A stretch of DNA of 6,079 nt, taken from the NCBI GenBank assembly GCA_964405325.1, contig CAYONM010000226.1, positions 1 to 6,079 of the forward strand. Reading direction: 5' to 3'. Every line of letters starts with the position of its first letter. Within the stretch, counting starts at the first letter, position 1. Positions 1 through 5,865 of the stretch are shown piece after piece. The notes beneath the pieces are model-generated. The model did not search any database and was not told the DNA's origin. It saw nothing but the letters and a program-made list of their open reading frames with translations. This stretch comes from CAYONM01 sp964405325 (GTDB lineage: Bacteria > Planctomycetota > UBA11346). The translations under genes and the position numbers were made by a program.

Positions 1-1
1 C

Positions 2-1756
2 TTCGATTTCTCCTCCGATCGGCTGCTATGGGACGTCGGGCACCAGGCCTACGTGCATAAACTGCTGACCGGCCGCGCCGAGCGTTTTGCCAGCAACCGC
101 CAACGCGGCGGCATTTCCGGCTTCCCTGATCCGCGCGAGAGCAGCTTCGATCTGGCCAAGGTGGGGCACAGCTCCACCGCGCTATCCACCGGCGTCGGCA
201 TCGCCGAGGGCTACCGCCGTCGCGGGCAGAAACGCAAGACCGTGGTGGTGATCGGCGACGGCGCCCTGACCGGCGGCATGGCTTACGAGGCCCTGATCAA
301 TCTCGGCCACCTGGGCAATGATGTGCTGGTCATCCTGAATGACAACGGGGCTTTCATCGACCCGCCGGTCGGCAGCCTGCACGCCTACCTCAACGGCATC
401 CGCACCGGTGGCACCTACCAGCATCTACGCCGACGGGTCTCGTCCATAGCTCGGAAAATGCCCTACGCCGCGGAAATGGGCCACGCGGTCGACCATATCC
501 TGCACCGGCTCTTCGTGCCTGGCCAGATGTTTGAAGACCTGGGCCTGCGCTACTTCGGCCCCGTCGACGGCCACGACCTGGCCGAGACCGAAAAATCCCT
601 GCACAACATTGCCGAATATACCGAGCCCGTGCTGTTGCACGTCATTACCAAAAAAGGCGGCGGCTGGCAACCGGCCCAGGACGACCCCCTCACCTTCCAC
701 GGCCCCAAGCATTTCGATATCGATACCGGACAATTCCAAAGCACCACGAAAAAACGCATCTACGCCGATGTCCTGGCCGAGTCCCTACTGGAACTGATCG
801 ACGAGGACGAGCGCTTGGTGGCGGTTACCGCGGCCATGCCCTCGGGCACCGGCCTGAGCAAGGTGGCCAAGGCCCATCCCGAACGCATCTACGATGTCGG
901 CATCTGCGAGCAGCACAGTTTCGGTTTTGTCCAGGGCCTGCGCTTGGCCGGCCTGCGTCCGGTGCTGTCGCATTATTCCACCTTCGCACAACGCGGCTTC
1001 GACCAGCTGTTCCAAGAACTGGTGGTGCAACGCAACCTGGGCGTGGTGGTCACCCTGGACCGCGCCGGCCTGGTGGGCGAAGACGGCGAAACCCATCAGG
1101 GGCTGTACGACATCGCCTGGAGTCGCTGCCTGCCGGGCACCGTGTTGCTGGCACCCAAGGACGGCGAAGAACTGCGCGCCATGCTGCGCTGGGCCTATAC
1201 CCAGGGCGATACCGAACGACGCGCCGCCGCCTACCTGATCCGCTATCCCAAGGACGGCCTGCCGCAGCTGCACTGGGGTCTGGCCCAGATCCAGGATGTC
1301 GAACTGGGCAAAGCGCAGGTCCTGCAACACGGCGAACGCAGCAACGGCGACGACCCGCTGCTGATCTGGGCTTATGGCGCCGGCGTGCACCTGGCCTGGC
1401 AGGCATTGCAACGACTGGGTGAGGACGCCCGTCGGGTCAGCCTGGTCAACGCCCGCTTCGCCAAACCCATCGACGACGATCTGCTGCGTCGGCAATGTGG
1501 TTGTCATCGAGCTTTGCTGAGCATCGAGGACCACAGCATCTCCGGCGGCTTCGGCTGCGCCATTCTGGAAAGCTGCGCCCGCCACCGCCTAGCAATCCCG
1601 GTCCACTTGGCCGGCGTCCGCGACGAACTGGTCCCACACGGCAGCCGCGCCCAACAACTGGCCGACCAGGGCCTGGACCCCGCCGGTCTGGCCGCACACA
1701 TCAGCGGACTACTGGGCCTGCAGCAACGAGAAGTGCTGCGCATGCCGGGGGCGTAG
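2..1756 (+). CDS. dxs: 1-deoxy-D-xylulose-5-phosphate synthase, 5' end cut by window
   Basis: DXS is a cytoplasmic, thiamine-diphosphate-dependent enzyme that condenses pyruvate with glyceraldehyde 3-phosphate, the first step of the MEP isoprenoid pathway. The frame is open from base 2 and gives 584 residues; roughly 66 N-terminal residues lie outside the window, so full length (~650) is normal for the family. Visible motifs, numbered from base 2: WDVGHQ with H14 (E. coli H80), VGHSS, the GDG magnesium/ThDP motif with D86, NDN at 113-115, GPVDGHD, the catalytic glutamate in CEQH at E303 (E. coli E370), YSTFAQR, DRAG, THQG with H365 (E. coli H431), and RYP. The C-terminal transketolase domain ends normally at a TAG stop. 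Oddity: the usual NDNxMSI reads NDNGAFI, so the residues matching E. coli M183 and S184 are Ala and Phe. This suggests a divergent DXS lineage. The GTG at base 53 is internal, not the start. Confidence 0.96.
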   Translation, partial: FDFSSDRLLWDVGHQAYVHKLLTGRAERFASNRQRGGISGFPDPRESSFDLAKVGHSSTALSTGVGIAEGYRRRGQKRKTVVVIGDGALTGGMAYEALINLGHLGNDVLVILNDNGAFIDPPVGSLHAYLNGIRTGGTYQHLRRRVSSIARKMPYAAEMGHAVDHILHRLFVPGQMFEDLGLRYFGPVDGHDLAETEKSLHNIAEYTEPVLLHVITKKGGGWQPAQDDPLTFHGPKHFDIDTGQFQSTTKKRIYADVLAESLLELIDEDERLVAVTAAMPSGTGLSKVAKAHPERIYDVGICEQHSFGFVQGLRLAGLRPVLSHYSTFAQRGFDQLFQELVVQRNLGVVVTLDRAGLVGEDGETHQGLYDIAWSRCLPGTVLLAPKDGEELRAMLRWAYTQGDTERRAAAYLIRYPKDGLPQLHWGLAQIQDVELGKAQVLQHGERSNGDDPLLIWAYGAGVHLAWQALQRLGEDARRVSLVNARFAKPIDDDLLRRQCGCHRALLSIEDHSISGGFGCAILESCARHRLAIPVHLAGVRDELVPHGSRAQQLADQGLDPAGLAAHISGLLGLQQREVLRMPGA

Positions 1757-1824
1757 TGGTTCGGCTCACAGCCTCTTCCTATTTATAGGTTGAGCTGCGG
1801 CCTGCATCTCCACCGGGAGCCCCC
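1757..1824 (+). promoter_or_regulatory. dxs-ald' spacer with AT-rich inverted repeat and Shine-Dalgarno
   Basis: This 68-base spacer lies between the dxs stop and the alanine dehydrogenase start. It holds an AT-rich inverted repeat, CCTATTTATAGG (1778-1789), inside otherwise GC-rich DNA, which could be part of a -10 region, although no convincing -35 partner is visible. GGGAG at 1815-1819 sits 5 bases before the ATG at 1825 and looks like a ribosome binding site. It therefore seems that the native upstream region of an ald gene is preserved here. No terminator with a T-run is seen after dxs. Confidence 0.35.
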
Positions 1825-1944
1825 ATGCACATCGGTGTCCTTCGCGAAATCAAAAACCATGAATATCGAGTCGGTCTGACCCCGGCCTGTGTCCGGACCT
1901 ATTACGAACACGGGCTTAAGGTCCTGGTGGAACAAGGCGCCGGA
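1825..1944 (+). pseudogene. ald: Alanine dehydrogenase, N-terminal 40 codons only
   Basis: The first 40 codons match the start of bacterial L-alanine dehydrogenase (NAD-dependent alanine/pyruvate interconversion). They open with MHIGVLREIKNHEYRV, followed by LTP and the VLVEQGAG strand-turn typical of the family. R15, which binds substrate in characterised Ald enzymes, is present. A Shine-Dalgarno GGGAG lies 5 bases upstream, so the natural start seems intact. After G40 the match stops at once: the frame continues to a stop at 2076 through Pro/His/Arg-rich sequence that is the antisense of other gene pieces. About 330 residues, including the whole NAD-binding domain, are missing, so this remnant cannot be a working enzyme. 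Confidence 0.8.
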
Positions 1945-1945
1945 T

Positions 1946-2035
1946 GTCCGGGATCTCGAACATGGAAATATCATTGCCACTATCGCCCGCCACCACCACA
2001 TCATGGGCGTGAATATCCAGTCGCCGCATCAGCCA
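1946..2035 (-). pseudogene. HAD hydrolase fragment, sucrose-phosphatase-like motif IV
   Basis: Read on the minus strand, about 30 codons encode WLMRRLDIHAHDVVVAG followed by DSGNDISMFEIPD. This is the HAD-superfamily motif IV region: an amphipathic helix, a hydrophobic strand, and GDSGND, whose two aspartates bind magnesium. The form GDSGND(I)xxFE is most like sucrose-phosphate phosphatase and related Cof-type sugar phosphatases. The nucleophile motif (DxDxT), motif II, the cap domain and the C-terminus are all absent. The frame is closed by a stop just upstream (2054). Homology ends at about 1946, right against the end of the alanine dehydrogenase piece, and at about 2033 against the AraC piece. 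The assignment to HAD is fairly firm; the substrate class is a guess from motif shape. Confidence 0.65.
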
Positions 2036-2210
2036 GGGCCATACGCTCGCGCTTCACCAACTCGCCAGGACCATAGCCATGCCGACGATGGAAACGCTGC
2101 CGCAGCGTGTCGGGCCGACACGCGCACAGGTCGGACAAGGCTGCGATGCTCCAGTCAGCAGCCGGACTGGCGCGCACCGCCTGCCGGATGAGCCGGCTGT
2201 CCTGATCGTC
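2034..2210 (-). pseudogene. AraC/XylS-type HTH domain fragment
   Basis: On the minus strand 59 codons resemble the C-terminal DNA-binding domain of an AraC-family transcription activator. The segment with ADWSIAALSDLCACRPDTLR corresponds to the first helix-turn-helix (family pattern: W-[ST]-[IL]-x-x-LA-x-x-x-x-x-S-x-x-x-L). It is followed by RFHRRHGYGPGELVKRERM, matching the signature RxFxxxxGxSPxxYxxxxRxxxA. The second helix-turn-helix is lost: after RERMAL the sequence switches to the HAD piece in another frame. The N-terminal effector domain is absent too. The frame is nominally open from 2357, but the part before about 2210 has no regulator character and is the antisense of the polygalacturonase-like piece. 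It cannot encode a functional regulator alone. Confidence 0.65.
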
Positions 2211-2234
2211 ACCACGGACCGAGTCGTGGCCCCA

Positions 2235-2348
2235 GATGCCGCCCATCCAGCTATCAATGCCGCCATCCAGGCCGCAGCCACGGCTGGCGGCGGCCGGGTG
2301 GTGGTACCGGCCGGTACCTGGACCTGCGACATGGTGCAACTGTGCAGC
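2235..2348 (+). pseudogene. GH28 polygalacturonase-like N-terminal fragment
   Basis: On the plus strand about 38 codons encode PAINAAIQAAATAGGGRVVV followed by PAGTW and a short hydrophobic strand. This is the first turn of a right-handed parallel beta-helix as found in glycoside hydrolase family 28 (polygalacturonases) and related pectin-active or pectate-lyase-like proteins: a helix beginning with (T)xAIQxAIdxA, a GGG turn, and VVVPAGTY/W. No catalytic Asp residues of GH28 are present because they lie hundreds of residues downstream. There is no credible start codon with a ribosome binding site. The similarity fades at about 2348, 12 bases before the stop codon of the DUF3592-like gene on the other strand. 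Confidence 0.55.
2303..2318. repeat. 16-bp perfect palindrome
   Basis: GGTACCGGCCGGTACC reads the same on both strands. It lies inside the GH28-like fragment, where it encodes the conserved V-P-A-G-T turn, so its symmetry may be a by-product of GC-rich coding. A role as a binding site or rearrangement hotspot is possible but unsupported. Confidence 0.4.
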
Positions 2349-2359
2349 TACAATCATCG

Positions 2360-3040
2360 TTATGCCTTGGGGTCGTCTTCTGCCGCCGGCTCACCATCCG
2401 CTACCGGCCCTGCCGGCTTCTGCTCAGCGTTCTCCCGCTCGGCCTGTTCCGCTTTCTCTCGCTCCGCTGCCACCTTGTCCGGCGCGACATCCTCGGGGGG
2501 AGCTTCGGGATCGATTTCCACCAGACGATTCGCAGTCCACAACATGGGAATACCAGTGCCAACAAAGGCGACACCGATCAGCAAGTATAACAAACCCATA
2601 CCCCAACTGCGCGCGTGCCAGGTGGCGAAGGCGACATCTTCGCCGGGATAATAGGCGACTTCGATACGGTCATTGACGTTGCAGTAGGGCTTCACCCGAC
2701 AGTCCACACCCAGGCGCAGTACGTGTTCCTTGCCGTCTTCCTGGACCGCAACATAGTGCTGGAAGGTGATGGAGCGGTCCTTGTCCTCTTCCTCGTATTC
2801 GCGGCGGTAGCGATAAACCTCATTTTCCACACCGGGTATCACCTTTTCGATGCGCACCACACGCGCGGTCACCTGCTGGCCCAGCAGCAAGCGACCAGCG
2901 ATGTCCCAGGTGAAAATCCAGCCCACCAGCAAAACCAGGCTGCCCACCAGCAGATAGATCAATTTCGGCAGGAAGCCGCCAGGTCGGTGGAAATAGCGGC
3001 CGTCTTGTTCGATAATGCTCGGATCGTCGTCGTAGTTCAT
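2360..3040 (-). CDS. DUF3592-like two-helix membrane protein
   Basis: This 226-residue protein has a short polar N-terminus, a membrane helix at about 25-48 (LIYLLVGSLVLLVGWIF), an extracytoplasmic domain at about 50-145, a second helix at about 147-170, and a charged Glu/Ala/Pro-rich cytoplasmic tail. The soluble part follows the DUF3592 pattern: a V-x-A-R-V-V strand, then a Y-R-Y segment, a strand ending in G, and IEVAYYPGED (family: V-x-Y-x-P-x-x-P). C114 and C120 could form a disulfide. The family has no established biochemical function. The ATG overlaps the stop of the transporter gene as ATGA, and AGGAGG lies 10 bases upstream of the ATG inside that gene, so translation is probably coupled. 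The open frame extends upstream to 3235, but that part lies inside the transporter gene. The natural inference is an accessory partner of the transporter; this is untested. Confidence 0.85.
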   Translation of the reverse strand: MNYDDDPSIIEQDGRYFHRPGGFLPKLIYLLVGSLVLLVGWIFTWDIAGRLLLGQQVTARVVRIEKVIPGVENEVYRYRREYEEEDKDRSITFQHYVAVQEDGKEHVLRLGVDCRVKPYCNVNDRIEVAYYPGEDVAFATWHARSWGMGLLYLLIGVAFVGTGIPMLWTANRLVEIDPEAPPEDVAPDKVAAEREKAEQAERENAEQKPAGPVADGEPAAEDDPKA

Positions 3041-5598
3041 CGCTTGGCATCCTCCTGAGCACCGTAGCGATGCACGATACCCTTGCGTTCCAGGATCACG
3101 ATCAGGGCAATCACACCCAGACCGAAGAAATCCGTCAGGATCATCAGGAAATAGGCAGAGAAGAAATAATCGTACTGCCGCTCGCGGAAGGTTTCTTCCA
3201 CCACCGGGCGGGCCACCGTGAGAAACACCGGCCACGCGGCGGTGACCTCGGTCAGGCGATCATAGAAGCGCTGCAGGTTGGCAACCGCGTAGGCATCACC
3301 GCTAGTCAGCTCCACCAGACGCTGATGCACGGCTGTCGCATCCGCCGTCTTGGCCGCCGGCAACGGATCGGCCATGGTCAACGTCACCTGGTACTGCGGG
3401 CCGGCGCCCTGCAGCTGCGCGGCACGGAAGGGCTTGGCGTCGCTGAGGGCCGCCTGCAGCAGCTCGGCGATATCGGGTTCGCTTGCGGCTGCGATCATCA
3501 ACTGGAAACGCAGAACATGCTGATCTGCTCCAGATTCGTAGCCAACCTCCTGGATCTGAAAATCGCCCGGTAGACGGCCAACCAGGCCGCGCAGGGTGCC
3601 CAGCACCACCGCGATGACATCGTCTGCCTTCTGCAAATCACGACCGGCCTCGAAAAAGGCCCGGTTCAGCTGCGCATAGCGCTCGTCCCAATGGGCTTCC
3701 ACCACCACCGCGTTGCTGGTCTCGCTGGCGGCAGCGTTGACCTCCGGCAGGAAGGAGTCCGGATCGTCCGCCGCGGGTGTGAGCTGCCATTCGAAGCCCT
3801 CCAGGGCCTGGTTCAACGACGCACCAAGATCCTCCGGTGGGTCCAGACTGTCGATCATGCCACCAAAGAAACCACCGCGTGGCTGTTCCGGCTCCAGGGT
3901 CTCGGCGACCGGTTCGATCATTTCCACCTCCAACTGCAAGCGCTGGTCCTGCAAGGAAGCCGCCAGAATCTGCGAGCCGTCGGCGTAGAGCTGTTCGCCG
4001 ATGGCATCGGCCAGATATTGCCGGAAATCCACCGCCTCACCGGTCAGCTCGGCCTCCAGCTCGGCCACCTTGGCACGGGCCTCAGCGATATCGGCTTCGA
4101 TGCGGGCGATCTCCTCCTCGTCATTAAAGGGCGAAGACAGCGAGCCACTCCATTTGGAGATCTGATTCTTCAGATCCTTGATCTCCTCCTGGCCAAGGCC
4201 GCTATCCGGATTGTTACGCCGGATCTGCCAACGTCGCGACTGGGTGCCATCGACACCGGGCCGATGCAAGGGTCCGAGATGGATGCGGTCCATATCCATA
4301 TCGGCAACCTGTAAGGCCGTGCGCACCTCGGCCTCGGTCCGCTCCTGTCTGAAGACCAGCTCCAGATACTCACCAGCCTGTGGCAGGAAGAACATGGACC
4401 ACCAGACGATCCAGAAGCCGACAAAGGTACTGATCGCCAGCTTCAGGATCTGGTTGAACAGTGACATGCCAGCACCAGCCGTACCCAGACGATTGCGTTC
4501 GACAAATTCCAGGATCAACGGGAAAGACACCGTGCCGGCAATCAGACCGAAGATATGGGTAATCTCGCCAAAGATGATGATTTCGTACAATTCCGGTCGC
4601 ATGTCCGGCTTGGTATACACCCAGAACACCCAGATCAGTTTCATGATCACCCCGGCGATCAGACAGCCAACGTAGACCTTCATCTTGGAGGTCGCATCGG
4701 CAAAATACCCGGCAAACATGGCGATGGGAATACTGATGGCAGCGCCAATCGCGACATTGGTGCCCATCTCCTGCATACTGTAGCCCCATTGCTCGGTGTA
4801 GAGCAGCGGTCCCAGAATGCCCAGTCCCACATGCGCCATGGCACCGACAAAGACCAGTAGATACAAGGGCAGCAAGCTCTTGGACAGCACATCCTTGAAA
4901 AAACCACGCAAGAAAACACGCGCAATGCTTTCGTTGCCACGCCGATCATCATCCAGGGTCTTGCGTATCGGCGGCTTGACCTCCTTGAAGCCGAGCCAGG
5001 CAAAGGCGGCCACACAACCGATGATGGTGGCCCCGGAGAAAAACATCAGATGCTCACCGCTGAGCTGGAACAGGCCGTGCATCGGCCCCATAAAATACAC
5101 ATCGTCGAAGCGACCGATCACCACCCCCCAATAGATCAGGTTGACGATCTGCAGCTGCATCTGGAAGAAACCAGCGCCTTTGCCGCGTTGGTTCGATGGC
5201 ACCACCTCCATGGTCAGAGCCTGGATTGGCGAGCCAAGGTCGGCAACCACGCCATAGGCCCATTTCAGGGCGATCAGGGTCCATATATCCGGCGCAAAGG
5301 GGATAAGCGGTAAGATCAGCATCTTGCAGATGTCAGAGAACACCACAAAGGGCCGGCGACGACCAAAGCGAGTCCAGATCCGGTCCGACAGCCAGTTCAC
5401 CAGCGGCCCACCCAGGAGGGTGATGAACACTTCCAAATTGATCAGCACCATGATCGCGGCCGGGTTGTCGATGAACTTCTTCATCGCAAACAAGAACGGC
5501 GCACCAGTGGCGAAATTGGCCCAGATCGACATGGCAAAGGGCAGCTGGGCATAAAAGATCCAACTGATCGGGACCTTCTTTTTGCGAGTGATCAACAT
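3037..5598 (-). CDS. MFS (GPH/SLC45-like) transporter with large inserted periplasmic domain
   Basis: This 853-residue inner-membrane protein begins like a major facilitator of the glycoside-pentoside-hexuronide/SLC45 type. About eleven hydrophobic helices lie within residues 10-406. The TM2-TM3 loop is LSDRIWTRFGRRRPF, the MFS motif A in the form seen in sugar:cation symporters. After helix 11 (LAISTFVGFWIVWWSMFFLP) comes ~400 hydrophilic residues (about 407-805), then a final helix (810-836: FFSAYFLMILTDFFGLGVIALI) and a short basic tail. Standard MFS topology puts the insert in the periplasm. It contains a likely coiled coil (470-520, Glu/Ala/Lys-rich), a Pro/Gly linker (565-605), and an alpha/beta part (630-745). 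Ordinary relatives are about 450 residues. The start is set by AAGGAG 10 bases upstream; an in-frame ATG at 5679 lacks such a site. The substrate is probably a sugar or glycoside by family only. Confidence 0.9.
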   Translation of the reverse strand: MLITRKKKVPISWIFYAQLPFAMSIWANFATGAPFLFAMKKFIDNPAAIMVLINLEVFITLLGGPLVNWLSDRIWTRFGRRRPFVVFSDICKMLILPLIPFAPDIWTLIALKWAYGVVADLGSPIQALTMEVVPSNQRGKGAGFFQMQLQIVNLIYWGVVIGRFDDVYFMGPMHGLFQLSGEHLMFFSGATIIGCVAAFAWLGFKEVKPPIRKTLDDDRRGNESIARVFLRGFFKDVLSKSLLPLYLLVFVGAMAHVGLGILGPLLYTEQWGYSMQEMGTNVAIGAAISIPIAMFAGYFADATSKMKVYVGCLIAGVIMKLIWVFWVYTKPDMRPELYEIIIFGEITHIFGLIAGTVSFPLILEFVERNRLGTAGAGMSLFNQILKLAISTFVGFWIVWWSMFFLPQAGEYLELVFRQERTEAEVRTALQVADMDMDRIHLGPLHRPGVDGTQSRRWQIRRNNPDSGLGQEEIKDLKNQISKWSGSLSSPFNDEEEIARIEADIAEARAKVAELEAELTGEAVDFRQYLADAIGEQLYADGSQILAASLQDQRLQLEVEMIEPVAETLEPEQPRGGFFGGMIDSLDPPEDLGASLNQALEGFEWQLTPAADDPDSFLPEVNAAASETSNAVVVEAHWDERYAQLNRAFFEAGRDLQKADDVIAVVLGTLRGLVGRLPGDFQIQEVGYESGADQHVLRFQLMIAAASEPDIAELLQAALSDAKPFRAAQLQGAGPQYQVTLTMADPLPAAKTADATAVHQRLVELTSGDAYAVANLQRFYDRLTEVTAAWPVFLTVARPVVEETFRERQYDYFFSAYFLMILTDFFGLGVIALIVILERKGIVHRYGAQEDAKR
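3051..3056 (-). promoter_or_regulatory. Shine-Dalgarno AGGAGG for the DUF3592-like gene
   Basis: A consensus AGGAGG on the minus strand lies 10 bases before the ATG at 3040 and within the last codons of the transporter gene. It decides the start against the longer open frame from 3235. Confidence 0.85.
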
Positions 5599-5608
5599 GG
5601 GATCACGG

Positions 5609-5614
5609 CTCCTT
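5609..5614 (-). promoter_or_regulatory. Shine-Dalgarno AAGGAG for the transporter gene
   Basis: AAGGAG on the minus strand sits 10 bases before the ATG at 5598. It supports that start (MLITRKKKVPISW) over the in-frame ATG 27 codons earlier, whose extra residues do not look like part of an MFS protein. Confidence 0.85.
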
Positions 5615-5625
5615 ATTCCGTGCAG

Positions 5626-5640
5626 GGAACTGACCGTTCC
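5626..5640. promoter_or_regulatory. Short inverted repeat upstream of transporter, possible operator
   Basis: GGAAC and GTTCC are separated by 5 bases (GGAACTGACCGTTCC). The repeat lies 28-42 bases before the transporter start and just upstream of its ribosome binding site, a usual place for a repressor site or a leader hairpin. The arms are only 5 bases long, so chance is quite possible. I could not find a convincing -35/-10 promoter pair in 5641-5704. Confidence 0.25.
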
Positions 5641-5700
5641 GGGAGTGGTCTCAGCAAACAGCGCAGCAGCTTTGGCCACCTACCGGCAGACACAAGTGAT

Positions 5701-5704
5701 GTAT
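5701..5704. repeat. Target-site duplication, left copy (GTAT)
   Basis: GTAT directly precedes the left terminal inverted repeat and is repeated directly after the right one. Four bases could match by chance, but their exact position at both ends of perfect inverted repeats makes a target duplication likely. Confidence 0.7.
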
Positions 5705-5725
5705 GGGCACCTCTCTAAACTCAGG
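5705..5725 (+). repeat. Left terminal inverted repeat of the MITE
   Basis: These 21 bases are perfectly complementary to 5845-5865. The identity stops cleanly at both the outer and inner edge; a weaker resemblance (GCCAG on both sides) continues inwards. Perfect arms suggest a fairly recent insertion. Confidence 0.9.
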
Positions 5726-5775
5726 TCGAGCCAGGCGCAGACGATTTTTGGTCCTGCCAAGGCGCTGGGGCTGAA

Positions 5776-5794
5776 GGAATAGCAGGGCTATTTC
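5776..5794 (+). repeat. Hairpin inside the MITE
   Basis: GGAATAGCAGGGCTATTTC folds into an 8-pair stem (AATAGC/GCTATT plus a G-T and a G-C pair) with a 3-base AGG loop near the middle of the element. With the terminal repeats it could give a transcript a cruciform or multi-hairpin fold. It is not followed by a T-run, so it is not a typical terminator. Confidence 0.5.
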
Positions 5795-5844
5795 GAGATT
5801 CCAGCAACGCAGGCAGGGCCGGAAAGTGCAAGTCTGGCGAAGTG

Positions 5845-5865
5845 CCTGAGTTTAGAGAGGTGCCC
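5845..5865 (-). repeat. Right terminal inverted repeat of the MITE
   Basis: Reverse complement of 5705-5725 over all 21 bases. It ends in GAGGTGCCC and is followed immediately by the second GTAT copy. Confidence 0.9.

Larger units (their letters stand above)
5705..5865. mobile_element. 161-bp MITE-like element with 21-bp perfect inverted ends
   Basis: The element is bounded by perfect 21-bp terminal inverted repeats beginning GGGCACCTCTCTAAA (5705-5725, and its reverse complement at 5845-5865). It is flanked on both sides by the 4-base direct repeat GTAT (5701-5704 and 5866-5869), as expected for a target-site duplication. The 119-base interior has no transposase and no credible gene, only a small hairpin, so it would need a transposase supplied elsewhere. 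Ends of the GGGCACCTCT type remind me of IS5-family-related insertion sequences and of small repeats common in gammaproteobacterial genomes, but this is recollection, not a search. It lies 107 bases upstream of the transporter start and could affect its expression or carry a promoter. Confidence 0.85.

Noticed and set aside
785..1585. 266-codon open frame on the minus strand inside dxs
   Set aside because: It is codon-aligned antisense of dxs with a typical shadow composition (rich in Gln, His, Ala, Val), and dxs shows clear family motifs throughout.
1757..2360. Integron cassette array as an explanation for the fragment mosaic
   Set aside because: Cassettes carry whole small genes separated by attC sites; here the pieces are broken genes, and I found no paired GTTRRRY and RYYYAAC core sites at the junctions.
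2079..2651. 190-codon plus-strand frame as one gene
   Set aside because: Only codons at about 2235-2348 look like a real domain (GH28-like); before that it is the antisense of the AraC piece and after that the antisense of the DUF3592-like gene.
2615..3058. 147-codon plus-strand frame opposite the DUF3592-like gene
   Set aside because: The minus strand has a good ribosome binding site, ATGA coupling, two membrane helices and a family pattern; the plus-strand reading has none of these.
3041..3235. Upstream extension of the DUF3592-like gene by 65 codons
   Set aside because: It lies inside the transporter coding region, is Gly/Pro/Arg/Cys-rich, and the ATG at 3040 has its own AGGAGG.
3070..3573. 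167-codon plus-strand frame opposite the transporter 3' end
   Set aside because: Antisense shadow of the transporter with low-complexity His/Gln/Gly composition and no recognisable domain.
3691..4314. 207-codon plus-strand frame opposite the transporter gene
   Set aside because: It lies opposite the inserted domain, is Gln/His/Leu-rich like an antisense shadow, and has no ribosome binding site; the minus-strand frame is continuous from helix 1 to helix 12.
5599..5679. N-terminal extension of the transporter by 27 codons
   Set aside because: There is no ribosome binding site before the ATG at 5679, whereas AAGGAG lies 10 bases before the ATG at 5598; the extra residues do not resemble MFS N-termini.
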